DNA of 64,000 nucleotides from Prevotella sp. (GTDB lineage: Bacteria > Bacteroidota > Bacteroidia > Bacteroidales > Bacteroidaceae): NCBI GenBank assembly GCA_017475265.1, contig JAFVFY010000001.1:28825-92824 (forward strand), in the 5' to 3' direction. Within the stretch, counting starts at the first letter, position 1. Each line of letters opens with the position of its first letter. The notes below the pieces were generated by a model that worked only from the letters and a program-made list of their open reading frames with translations, ran no database searches and had not been told where the DNA came from. This document shows positions 48,639 through 57,291 of the stretch, piece after piece. The position numbers were made by a program, and so were the translations under genes.

Positions 48639-48799
48639 ATGAAAAACACAAAAAATGATGGATTCTCAGTGCGCCAATACGGGTGCACTGAGCTGGCACT
48701 GGCCTACAGCCCGCGCTCGGCCCTTGGGACGCTTGCAACAAGCAAGAACCCACGGCTGCGCGAAACATTCTTCTGCAAAAGCGATGGCGCGAGCTTGCG
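48639..48799 (+). pseudogene. DUF4248-like small protein interrupted by a family E element
   Basis: The first 25 residues (MKNTKNDGFSVRQYGCTELA) match the DUF4248 N-terminus (FxIRxYGxxELA). The next residues RSALGTLATSKN are family E sequence, after which PRLRETFF resumes DUF4248-like sequence. Beyond that the frame runs antisense into the C10 gene, so the true C-terminus is lost. DUF4248 typically accompanies VapE and HU-like genes, as here. Confidence 0.55.
48713..48749. repeat. Family E element (copy 7)
   Basis: CGCTCGGCCCTTGGGACG with the hairpin CTTGC-AACAA-GCAAG, almost identical to copy 8 at 44048. Confidence 0.8.
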
Positions 48800-51700
48800 C
48801 TATTGTGTTGTCTTCCCCGCCATGATGCTGATGATGGTGGCGATGTCAGCCACATCGACGGTGCCGTCGCCGTTCACGTCGACAATGTCCGCAAGCGAGC
48901 CGCTTGCGCTCCCGGCCATGACGCTGATGATGGTGGCGATGTCGGCCACATCGATGGTGTTGTCGCCGTTCACGTCGCCAAGCATCACCCTACTGGTACT
49001 CAATGGGAGCCACTGGCCTGACGGGGTGTCATGATATGAGAGGCTAACGCTGAAGTCGTCACTGAAATCGACATTGTCATTGGAAAAGAAGAGCCGGTAT
49101 GTGAGCGTCTGCCCGTCGTAGACCGATGTGGGCATGAACGACGTAGCCACCTGTTCTGTCGTCTTGATGTCGACACGCAGGGTGTCAACGAAATTGTTCG
49201 TCGAGGGGTTGCTGATGGTGAATTCAAAGGTCCGTCCGCCTTCGCGTGCACCGACAATCTCCTGAACATCGTCTTTCAGATATAGGCGCGTAGGTCCGTT
49301 GTGATAGTCGGGCAAACGGAAGGTGAACACTTGTCCACTCACACTAACGGGCACGCTGTTGGGGGCATCGTCCCACCCTCGCAGCCAAGGCGAGGTCTCT
49401 GCGTCGCGGGAGACGAGCGCCATCTCATAGTCGCCGTCGGCCAGTTCTGTGGGCAGCATGAAATAACGATCCACATTACTTACGCCACCATCGATACTGA
49501 TGCGGTTCATGCGCCACGATGGCGACACGGCGGCAAGCTGCCCGTTGCGGTAGAAGCCAAGCGTGTACCAGATGCTGTCGGCGTTAAAGCAGATGCAACG
49601 GTACATGAATGCTGCCCTGACGCGCCCCGTCACGCTGCACTTTCGCAACTGCGGGTCATTCTCAAGCACGAAGGGCCTTTCAAGCGATGCCTCGCAGCGC
49701 TGCAGGGTGGTCTCCGTTCCATCGACAGGATAGCAGTCGGTTATCATTTTCTGATCATTGTGGTAGCAGACAAATACATTACCCGGCTTGGGTTCTGAGC
49801 CTTGGTTGCCGGCATCGAGGCTGCCGAACTTGTCTTGCGTGCTGCTGTCATGGCCAAAATTGAAGTGGTAGCGTCCCTGGCTGTCACGACCGTCGATGAC
49901 GAAGAAATGTGCCGACCTTACGCCGTAAGGCGCAGTATGTGCAGCGTTGTAGAACACGGGATGCCCGGCTTCCAACTGTGAGTTGATCATGTCTGTCCAC
50001 TCCGCCGTGGAGTAATATTTGCGATGTAGCCAGCGCGAGGTGGGCGAGAGGTGCATATAGTGCTGCAGACCCCACATCCATGTGCCGGGGTTCACGGTCG
50101 AGGTGGCCGTGGGGCTGTACATCTGCTTCATGGCCACGCCTGTCATATAGACGAGGTTGGCCACCGCCTTGCGTTCCGTGTCGCTACTGCTTTCATTGTA
50201 CACATCGCGAATGTTGTCCCAGTCGAAGGGATGACTGTCGAAGTCAGCATCGATGTCCTTGCTGACACCGTTGTAGTCGTAGTGATAGGCGGCGTGCCCA
50301 TGCCCTTGTGCCGGCTGTCGGTAGTAGCTCAGTATCTGTGCCATGGCGATGGGTGCACATCCGGCCACACACGGCAACCCGTCGGCCTCTGGGCAATCCC
50401 CGTTGAAGGGTTCCTTCTGATTCCACGTCGCCATCACCATGAAGGGCAATGGTAGTGGCTCGCCCTCCATCTCCTCGATATGGGCGAACAGCCGCCACCA
50501 CTGCGTGCGGCGGTAGAGCGGTGCCGTACCGGCAGGGACGCGGAGCACGGCCTGTGCGAAGTCGGTGGTCGAGAACACATTGTTTGGTATATAGAATGGC
50601 TGCGGGATGTCGCAAGTCACCTCCTCGATGCTGTCGCAGCGATTGAAGGCACAATAGCCTATCGTGGCGACACCGTCGGCGATATGCAGCCGCTTCAGGT
50701 GCTTGTTGTCACCAAATGCCCACGGGCGTATGTTGGTGACTTGCTGGGGGATATTGACCTCGTGTAGTCCAGTGTACCATACGGCCGTGGTGTCGATGAG
50801 GGTGATGCCCGTGCCGAAGTCCAGCTCTTCCAAGTCGAGGCAGTAATAGAGAGCCTGCTTACGGATGGCTTTTGCGGAATTGGGCAGCACGATGCGGCGC
50901 AGGTTGGTGTTGCGGAAAGCGTTTTCCGGCACCTCGTCGGCACTGGTGATGGTGTAGGTGGTGAGGACGCCGTCAGTCTCCCGCTGGTAATACACGTCGT
51001 CGCTGGGCACAAAGGAGGCATCGCTCAGGTCGAGGTCGGTCATGATGTGACCCGTTTTGATATTGTTCTCGTCGCGCCCGGCCAACCGCCGCAGCGCCAA
51101 CAGGTCGGCTCCGTTGAGCGGCCCGCTGACCTTCAGCGACGTGGCGAAGGGAGCCGCCGTGCTGTCTATCAGCTGTTGCAACGAGCCCGGTGTCTCTACC
51201 GTCAGCTCCACGGTGCCGGTGGGTATCTCGCCACGGTAAGGGCGGATGTCGTAAGCACGGATGTATTGATGAAAACGGTAGTCTCTGCCGTCGGGCAGTA
51301 AAAGTTCCGACAGCCGGTAGTAGCCGTTGCCGTTTCCCGAGAATCCTAAATTGAAGTGGAAGTAGCCATCCTCGGCATAGCCGTCGCAAACGAAGGTGTG
51401 TGTGCTGGTCGATTTTTCGTTCTCGCCGTGAAAGAGCACCGGGCGTCCGGCTTCCAGCTCACGGCGCATCACCTCGGCATACTCATCATCGCTCTTGCCT
51501 TTCATCTGCTTGGCGTAGTAGCGGAAGTGGCGGTTCAGGGCTTCCACCGGGCTCTTGTCGTTTGGTGATGGGGCCCCGAAATGCATGTCCATGGCAACGC
51601 CGATGTGGTAACACAGTGTGGCCACGGCCTGCCGCTGCTCGTCGGTGCCTGTCTGCGAGCTATAGTCATCAAGCATCTGGTTCCATTGGTAGGTGGCACT

Positions 51701-54700
51701 GCCGAAGTCGACCGAGAGTTCTATGGTGTGCTCCGGGTCGTAGTTCAGTATGCTGGTGTAGGTGTTCTGCCCCACGCCATGGTCGGGCCACTGCCAGTAG
51801 CGCATGACCTGCGCCGTGCTCACTGCGCCACAGCCCACAGCGCCACGCTTGCCCGTCTCGTATTCGGGACAGAGGTCGTTATAGGGTGTCCCCGCTCCCC
51901 ATTTGCTGGAGAGCAACGGCGGCACCACGACACGGATGGCGTTGCCGTCGGTATCAGGCTGGTCGTCGACGATGGTGCCGAACTGCTCCCATCCAATGGC
52001 GGTCTGGTAAGCCTGTAGACTGCCCTTGGGTACGTGGAGCGTCGTCTGGCTGAGGTCGGTCTGTGCAAACACATACTGATTGATTGCCAAGGGGTTGCCC
52101 GCACGACACACCACGTCCGTCAGGTTCTGGCAGCCGAAGAGCACATAGTTGCCGATGCTCTTCACGCTGGCGGGAATGGTCAACCGGTGGAGGTTATTCA
52201 AATAGCGGAAGCAGCCAGCAGCGATGGTCGTCACGGTCTCGGGCACGGTGTACTCCTCCTTATCGTCGGTCAGCTGTTGCTGCAGCACAGTACCGTCCTT
52301 CGAAAAGAGCATGTTGTCATCGGTGCGGAACAGCGTCGATGCTTCGCTGATGTCCACATGGTGCAGGCCCGTGCAGTTGTCAAAGATGGCATACCCGATG
52401 GTCGTAAGCGAGGCCGGCAGGTGTACCTCCGATAGTGCCGAGCAGCCGTTAAAGGCATAATGGTCGATTTCTTCTATTCCTTCCTCTATGTCAAGTTGCG
52501 TCAGGCTCTGGCAGAAATAGATGGACTGGTTGCCTATCTTCTTCAGCGTGGAGGGGATGGTGAGGTGTTTCATCTTCGTCCCGTAGAAAGCGAACTTCTC
52601 TGTCATCTCCACCGAGGCGGGTATGTCCACGTTTTCTACCTCGGTGAGCAGGGCTTGAAAGAGCTGTTTGCCGTCGCGCGAAAGCAAACAATTGTTCTCC
52701 ACGCGGAAGTTCGGGTTCCCCTCGGCCATGGTCACCGTCTGCATATTGTCGCTATAGATAAAGAGCCGCTGGCCGATGCTGTCGATAGTGGCGGGAAAGT
52801 GGAGCGTGCGCAGGGAGTCACAGTTGTTGAAGGCCAAAGCCAGGATGCGCTGCACACCCTCTTCCAACGTGACTTGCTGCAGATTGGTACAGTTCTGGAA
52901 AGCACTCTCGCAGATGACCCTGACATGCGAGGGTATGCGCACCTCGCTGAGGTTGAAGCAATAGCGGAAGGCGTTTGGGCCTATGCTGTCTATCGTCGAT
53001 GGAATGACGGCCTCGCTTCGGGCTTCAGGATAGGCCACCAGCTTGTTGCGCTTGGCATTGGTCAGTATGCCGTCGATGGTGGCGAAGTGGCGGTTGCCTT
53101 CCTCCACGCTGAAGTCGGTCAGCTGTACACAACTCGTGAACGGAGCCGTGCCCAAGGTGGTGAGCGAACGTGGCAGCGTGAGATGGGTAAGCAAGAAGCA
53201 GTTGGCGAAGGCATAGCTGCCTATGGCTGTTACGGACGATGGTAGTTCAAGCTGCAAGAGCTGGGTACAACCAAAGAAGGCCGAGTCGGGCAAAACGTTG
53301 TCTACAAGCGAGACCTGGCTCAGGTCCAGATGGGTCAGCTCTGCGGTGATACGCCCGTCGGCATCCTTCACACCGCAGCCTAACTGACGCAAGGCTCTGA
53401 CGTCGGAGGCGTTCAGGATGCCCTTGATGCGCAGCCGCAGACTGCGGTTCGTTGGCAGCAGGGCCGACAGCGAGCCGGGAGCATCCACATTAATCTCTGT
53501 CATCTCGATGGGCGTCCCTTCAGGGTGCACCATCATTACCATGCCCTGATTGACGGAGTAGTGCGAATTGGTGTTGTTGGGGCTGAGATAGTTCAGGTCG
53601 AAGTAGCCGTCATAGTACGAGTTTCTTCCCCAGCCCCAGTTGATATGGAACAGGCCGTCGGCATCGTATCCGTCGAGCACAAAGAAATGGCCAGACTGGT
53701 CTTGGTTTGGATTGCCACCGTAGAGAATGGGGCGACCGTTGCTGATCTCCTCAAACGCAATGTGCATCCAGGTGCTGTCGGCAAAGCTGTTGCGGGACAC
53801 CGAGCGGGCATCCCGACCATAGCCGAAATGGGAGCGCAGCGCACGCACCATGTCACCATAGGTCGAACCGCTGCCGCTGGTCTCAGTGTATATCGTGTGC
53901 ATGGCGATGCCCACTGCCTTGCACAGGCGCGCCACGGCCACGTTGGCCGCCTCGTCGCTGCTGCGCTTGTTGCCGTAGTGGGCGGCCATGCTGTTCCAGT
54001 CGAAGCGGACAGTGTCGAAGTTACACGACAGCTCCAGCATGTTCTCGGCCACAGGTTCGGTAACATGGAACACTTGCTTAGGGTCGTAGGAGTAGATCGT
54101 CGAGCCTTGGCCCACTAAGGGATGGCGGTGGTAGTACATCACCTGCGTAGTGGCCGTGGCTCCACAGCCCACCACATGGTGCTGTATCTGCCCCTTGTCG
54201 TTGACGAATGTAGGGCACCAGTCGTTAAACGGTGTGTGCTGATTCCAGTCGGTCTCAAGCATCGGTTCCACCTGCGGCTTCACACCGCCGTCAGGGCGTA
54301 TACCCACGGGTGTCCACTCGTAGCCGTCGTCGGCCATCGCCTGTAGGCTGGCGTTCAAGGTTTCCAGAAACCACTGCAAACCGCAGGGGAAATCTTCGGG
54401 GGTGGTATCGCTACGCTCTGAGGTGTTGCTTGCTACAATGCCAGGCTCGCTACGCTCAGAGGAGCTGCCCACTAGGCTGTAACCGAGAACAGGTCGCACG
54501 CGGTCATCGTGGCTAACGATGGCGAAGCCGACTTCAGGCGCGCCCACTATCGACAGCATCGGCAAGCGGTGCAGCACTCGGAACTGCCCCGCAGCATTAT
54601 TGCCTCCTGCCTGCCTTGCCGCCGCCGGCTGATTCAATACTTGAGCGGCTATCCGCATCAGTTCCTCTTCACTGCGCTCAGCACCGAACGCCTGCCCACA

Positions 54701-54742
54701 CAGCAGCGCCATGAACAATAAAATTATAAAACTTCTTTTCAT
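48800..54742 (-). CDS. Giant exported protein with three C10 (streptopain-like) peptidase domains, LRR blocks and two dockerin-like repeats
   Basis: 1980 residues with a signal peptide (1-20). Residues ~22-95 resemble the SpeB/C10 propeptide (RIAAQVLNQPAAARQ; VGFAIVSHDDRVRPVLGYS). Domain 1 has Cys in VVGCGATATTQVM (~194), His in GHFFVLDGYD (~351) and the Trp motif HINWGWG. Domain 2 has AVGCGAVSTAQVM (~971) and STHTFVCDGY (~1115). Domain 3 has VAGCAPIAMAQIL (~1461) and SAHFFVIDG (~1611). Domains 2 and 3 lack the Trp motif (HFNLGFS, HFNFGHD). BspA-like LRR blocks lie at ~440-930 and ~1240-1420. The tail (~1920-1980) has two EF-hand repeats (GDVNGDNTIDVADIATIIS and DVNGDGTVDVADIATIIS). A secreted cysteine protease with adhesive repeats is expected. 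Confidence 0.9.
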   Translation of the reverse strand: MKRSFIILLFMALLCGQAFGAERSEEELMRIAAQVLNQPAAARQAGGNNAAGQFRVLHRLPMLSIVGAPEVGFAIVSHDDRVRPVLGYSLVGSSSERSEPGIVASNTSERSDTTPEDFPCGLQWFLETLNASLQAMADDGYEWTPVGIRPDGGVKPQVEPMLETDWNQHTPFNDWCPTFVNDKGQIQHHVVGCGATATTQVMYYHRHPLVGQGSTIYSYDPKQVFHVTEPVAENMLELSCNFDTVRFDWNSMAAHYGNKRSSDEAANVAVARLCKAVGIAMHTIYTETSGSGSTYGDMVRALRSHFGYGRDARSVSRNSFADSTWMHIAFEEISNGRPILYGGNPNQDQSGHFFVLDGYDADGLFHINWGWGRNSYYDGYFDLNYLSPNNTNSHYSVNQGMVMMVHPEGTPIEMTEINVDAPGSLSALLPTNRSLRLRIKGILNASDVRALRQLGCGVKDADGRITAELTHLDLSQVSLVDNVLPDSAFFGCTQLLQLELPSSVTAIGSYAFANCFLLTHLTLPRSLTTLGTAPFTSCVQLTDFSVEEGNRHFATIDGILTNAKRNKLVAYPEARSEAVIPSTIDSIGPNAFRYCFNLSEVRIPSHVRVICESAFQNCTNLQQVTLEEGVQRILALAFNNCDSLRTLHFPATIDSIGQRLFIYSDNMQTVTMAEGNPNFRVENNCLLSRDGKQLFQALLTEVENVDIPASVEMTEKFAFYGTKMKHLTIPSTLKKIGNQSIYFCQSLTQLDIEEGIEEIDHYAFNGCSALSEVHLPASLTTIGYAIFDNCTGLHHVDISEASTLFRTDDNMLFSKDGTVLQQQLTDDKEEYTVPETVTTIAAGCFRYLNNLHRLTIPASVKSIGNYVLFGCQNLTDVVCRAGNPLAINQYVFAQTDLSQTTLHVPKGSLQAYQTAIGWEQFGTIVDDQPDTDGNAIRVVVPPLLSSKWGAGTPYNDLCPEYETGKRGAVGCGAVSTAQVMRYWQWPDHGVGQNTYTSILNYDPEHTIELSVDFGSATYQWNQMLDDYSSQTGTDEQRQAVATLCYHIGVAMDMHFGAPSPNDKSPVEALNRHFRYYAKQMKGKSDDEYAEVMRRELEAGRPVLFHGENEKSTSTHTFVCDGYAEDGYFHFNLGFSGNGNGYYRLSELLLPDGRDYRFHQYIRAYDIRPYRGEIPTGTVELTVETPGSLQQLIDSTAAPFATSLKVSGPLNGADLLALRRLAGRDENNIKTGHIMTDLDLSDASFVPSDDVYYQRETDGVLTTYTITSADEVPENAFRNTNLRRIVLPNSAKAIRKQALYYCLDLEELDFGTGITLIDTTAVWYTGLHEVNIPQQVTNIRPWAFGDNKHLKRLHIADGVATIGYCAFNRCDSIEEVTCDIPQPFYIPNNVFSTTDFAQAVLRVPAGTAPLYRRTQWWRLFAHIEEMEGEPLPLPFMVMATWNQKEPFNGDCPEADGLPCVAGCAPIAMAQILSYYRQPAQGHGHAAYHYDYNGVSKDIDADFDSHPFDWDNIRDVYNESSSDTERKAVANLVYMTGVAMKQMYSPTATSTVNPGTWMWGLQHYMHLSPTSRWLHRKYYSTAEWTDMINSQLEAGHPVFYNAAHTAPYGVRSAHFFVIDGRDSQGRYHFNFGHDSSTQDKFGSLDAGNQGSEPKPGNVFVCYHNDQKMITDCYPVDGTETTLQRCEASLERPFVLENDPQLRKCSVTGRVRAAFMYRCICFNADSIWYTLGFYRNGQLAAVSPSWRMNRISIDGGVSNVDRYFMLPTELADGDYEMALVSRDAETSPWLRGWDDAPNSVPVSVSGQVFTFRLPDYHNGPTRLYLKDDVQEIVGAREGGRTFEFTISNPSTNNFVDTLRVDIKTTEQVATSFMPTSVYDGQTLTYRLFFSNDNVDFSDDFSVSLSYHDTPSGQWLPLSTSRVMLGDVNGDNTIDVADIATIISVMAGSASGSLADIVDVNGDGTVDVADIATIISIMAGKTTQ
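54405..54475. repeat. Two-copy ~30-bp repeat in the C10 propeptide region
   Basis: ATCGCTACGCTCTGAGG and CTCGCTACGCTCAGAGG start two direct ~30-bp units ending GCTAC and ACTAG. They are translated on the minus strand as SSSERSEPGIV and SNTSERSDTT. They may be another palindromic-element family. Confidence 0.5.
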
Positions 54743-54788
54743 AATCTCAATTGCAGTCGCAATTTGCGATGTTAAATTAGCTTGACGG

Positions 54789-54796
54789 CAAAGTTA
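54789..54796 (-). promoter_or_regulatory. -7 box (TAACTTTG) of the C10 gene
   Basis: Exact TAnnTTTG on the minus strand, 47 bases before the ATG. The -33 element is not obvious. Confidence 0.5.
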
Positions 54797-54991
54797 CGAA
54801 AATAAATCCAATATCCATTAAGTGTTTCTGGATTTTAGCATTTATTTGCAGTCAAGTTCGGGAGAATATTGTTATTATTGTATGGTTTGTGGGCCATATT
54901 TGATGTATTTTGCCGTCAGGCCATGTACGATGCCACATGTGAAGAATGCATAAATATTGGGCATAGAAACATTGATTGTACTTTATTTTAG

Positions 54992-54999
54992 TACCTTTG
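54992..54999 (+). promoter_or_regulatory. -7 box (TACCTTTG) of the frameshifted gene at 55024
   Basis: Exact TAnnTTTG, 25 bases before the ATG. Confidence 0.6.
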
Positions 55000-55023
55000 C
55001 ACCATGTTTCTAATTCTTAGGAT

Positions 55024-55567
55024 ATGGCAAAACTCTATACGCTGACACATAGGCAGCAATACTGCAAGACAAAGGACACCTACAAGAGCAACTTGTGCAT
55101 CGTCAACAAGGAAACGCTTCTAGATATTGCTGTGCGGTTTGGAATAAGCCTCCCAAAGTCGTATTCTAGAGAACTTTTTCTCCTTCCTCAATGACATCAG
55201 GGGAAAGATTCACCAGTATTCTGAGGAGCACGGCCTGAACAGTCCTACCTACAAGTACAGCTGCTCTGTCGACTTGATGGAGGCCATTCGCAAACTTCCA
55301 TACGAGAAGAAGGTCGAAATAGTAAAGGCATTTTACCGCCTAATAACCTTACATCTCATAGGTGCCGAATCCATCTACACTGAACGTTTCGAGGAAGATT
55401 ACAACATGATTATCTTCAATGGTGACGAAGTCGATGATGAGTCATCCCACTACATCGGTTACTATATCAACGACCTCGACAATGCCATCAGCGAAATCGA
55501 CCTCTTTGACCCTCAGATGTTCTTCAATATCGCTGGTGAACTGGATAAGGTCATCAACCAGTGTTGA
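55024..55567 (+). pseudogene. Hypothetical protein, single frameshift
   Basis: Frame 1 (55024-55194) starts MAKLYTLTHRQQYCKTKDTY and ends shortly after AVRFGISLPKS. Frame 2 carries on without a start as ENFFSFLNDIRGKIHQYSEE, then DLMEAIRKLPYEKKVEIVKA and ends at 55567. Together they give one ~180-residue helical protein of unknown family with a promoter box upstream. A one-base change near 55160 explains the break. Confidence 0.6.
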
Positions 55568-55653
55568 CGATCCTATTTGTAACATCAACAGCGTGTTTGC
55601 CTCGTACCGCTGCGTAAAATGCGAATAAACGATAACGGAAACGAAAATGCTTG

Positions 55654-57291
55654 TCATCTCTCCATTCGGTTGCACAGGTCGTCGTACCATTGCAGGTAGC
55701 GATGGCGCAAAGTCTTTGCTTGCTGCATGGTGTCGCCCATGGATTCCAGCTCGTCGCGGTTGATGGGTTTGTCTACCTCAATAAAGATAGGACTCTTATG
55801 CAGGGTGTAGCTCTTCTTGGGCAGCACCTTGCCTGGGCCGTAGAGACAGGCGGGAAGGATGCCGATGCCTAACTGCTGGGCAATGTGGAAGGCTCCCTGA
55901 TGGAAACGGCCAATACGGCAGTCGGGAGAACGTGTACCCTCAGGAAATACGGCGATGCTATAGCCACGCTCCACAAGCGATTGCAGACGGGGCATGAGCA
56001 CGTCGATGCCATCCCTGACGGGATAGTACTCGGCTTGGCGAATCATGGAGCCGTAAAAAGGATTGTTCCACACCCAATCGTTGGTGAGGAATACCATGCG
56101 GGGCGAAAAGAGCATGAGGCACATTAGGTCGAGGTGCGACTGGTGGTTGCTGATGATGACGTGAGGTGTGGCGAAAGCGGTCTCGTCAGCCACTTTACTG
56201 GAGAACGGCGCTCCCGGTATGCCCAGGCGTATCATCACGAAGCGGGAAAGCCATTGCAAAAGACGGTGGATGTTGTAACGCTTCCTTTCCGACGTATGGC
56301 CAATCTTAACGTAGAACCAGACGGCGGGCGTGAACACAAAGACGGAAAAGAAAATGAAGAAGAGCAAGGAACCTATAGTGCGAAGATATTTCATCAACCA
56401 CCGCCACAGACGCAGAGGCAGCCCGTAGACCACGGCAAGGAAGCAGAGCACGGTGTTCAGAAGGCTGATACGGGCGAAATCTTTCACTGGGCGGAAATGG
56501 CTGACGCGCTCACTGGCGGGCGGGTAATAGACGTCTATATCGATGGGTACCAGCTCCACGCCATGCCAGGAGGCAAAGACGAGAAGTTCCAGCTCAGCCT
56601 CGTAGCGGGAAGTAAGGGGGGGAGAGGAGAGAATTTTCTTTAAGGGATAGAGGCGGTAGCCGGTTTGGGTGTCGGGAAGACGACGACCTGTCTGGACGTA
56701 GAACCAGAAGTTGGAGAACTTGTTGGCGAAGCGACTGCCAGAGTCCTGATTGCCGCAAAGCTTGGAAGCTTCGCCTACTACGGGTTGGTCGTAACGCTGG
56801 GAAGCGTTGCCTACTATGTGACGGCTGCCGATGATGAGGGCATGAGGATGCTGGCGGTTGGCCTCTAGGAACTTGGGGATGTCCTCAGGGAAGTGCTGGC
56901 CGTCGGCATCGAGGGTGATGGCATAGGAAAAGCCCAGTTCCAATGCTTTCTTGAAACCTGTGCAAAGAGCACGGCCCTTGCCTCGGTTGCGGTCGTGGGT
57001 GACGATAGAGAGTTCTTGCTTGGGCAAGCGTCCCGTTGGGCCGAGCGGAGAATTGAGAGTTCTTGCTTGGGCAAGCGTCCCGTTGGGCCGAGCGGAGAGT
57101 TGAGAGTTAAGAGTTGAGAGCTGAGAGGCGGTGTCGTCGGTGGAGCCGTCATCGACCACTATCACGTCGTCACACTCTGCGAGAGCACGCCGGACTACGT
57201 CTGCCACCGTCCCGCCATTGTTGTACGTCGGGATGATCACGCAAATGCCTCTGTCGCGTAGCAACTTCTTTTGTTTCGTCTTGTCACTCAT
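55654..57291 (-). CDS. Fusion of family 2 glycosyltransferase and lysophospholipid-type acyltransferase
   Basis: 545 residues. Residues ~15-250 are a GT-A glycosyltransferase (IPTYNNGGTVADVV; VVDDGSTDD; TLDADGQHFPED; TQTGYRLYPL). Residues ~300-520 are a PlsC-like acyltransferase with HX4D in ISNHQSHLD and FPEGTRS, plus membrane segments near ~280 and ~315. Bacteroidota aryl-polyene and flexirubin-type clusters contain such GT-acyltransferase fusions with LolA-like and ketosynthase genes, as here. Two insertions distort the GT half: ~65-95 is two tandem family E copies (ARPNGTLAQARTLNSPLGP and following), and ~158-179 is family A half elements (GNASQRYDQPVVGEASK). Its start overlaps the previous gene by 8 bases. 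It is the last gene of the operon. Confidence 0.87.
   Translation of the reverse strand: MSDKTKQKKLLRDRGICVIIPTYNNGGTVADVVRRALAECDDVIVVDDGSTDDTASQLSTLNSQLSARPNGTLAQARTLNSPLGPTGRLPKQELSIVTHDRNRGKGRALCTGFKKALELGFSYAITLDADGQHFPEDIPKFLEANRQHPHALIIGSRHIVGNASQRYDQPVVGEASKLCGNQDSGSRFANKFSNFWFYVQTGRRLPDTQTGYRLYPLKKILSSPPLTSRYEAELELLVFASWHGVELVPIDIDVYYPPASERVSHFRPVKDFARISLLNTVLCFLAVVYGLPLRLWRWLMKYLRTIGSLLFFIFFSVFVFTPAVWFYVKIGHTSERKRYNIHRLLQWLSRFVMIRLGIPGAPFSSKVADETAFATPHVIISNHQSHLDLMCLMLFSPRMVFLTNDWVWNNPFYGSMIRQAEYYPVRDGIDVLMPRLQSLVERGYSIAVFPEGTRSPDCRIGRFHQGAFHIAQQLGIGILPACLYGPGKVLPKKSYTLHKSPIFIEVDKPINRDELESMGDTMQQAKTLRHRYLQWYDDLCNRMER
56755..56818. repeat. Two family A half elements in the GT-acyltransferase gene
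   Basis: AAGCT-TGGA-AGCTT followed by CGCCTACTAC, then AACGCT-GGGA-AGCGTT followed by GCCTACTAT, both in the same orientation. The stems differ by compensatory changes. The gene reads GNASQRYDQPVVGEASK. Confidence 0.75.
57012..57050. repeat. Family E element (copy 2)
   Basis: Inverted orientation relative to copy 1, stem CTTGC/GCAAG. Read in frame by the GT gene as PLGPTGRLPKQEL. Confidence 0.85.
57059..57097. repeat. Family E element (copy 3)
   Basis: Tandem neighbour of copy 2, 8 bases away, read in a different frame as ARPNGTLAQARTL. A GAGAGTTGAGAG heptamer run follows. Confidence 0.85.
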
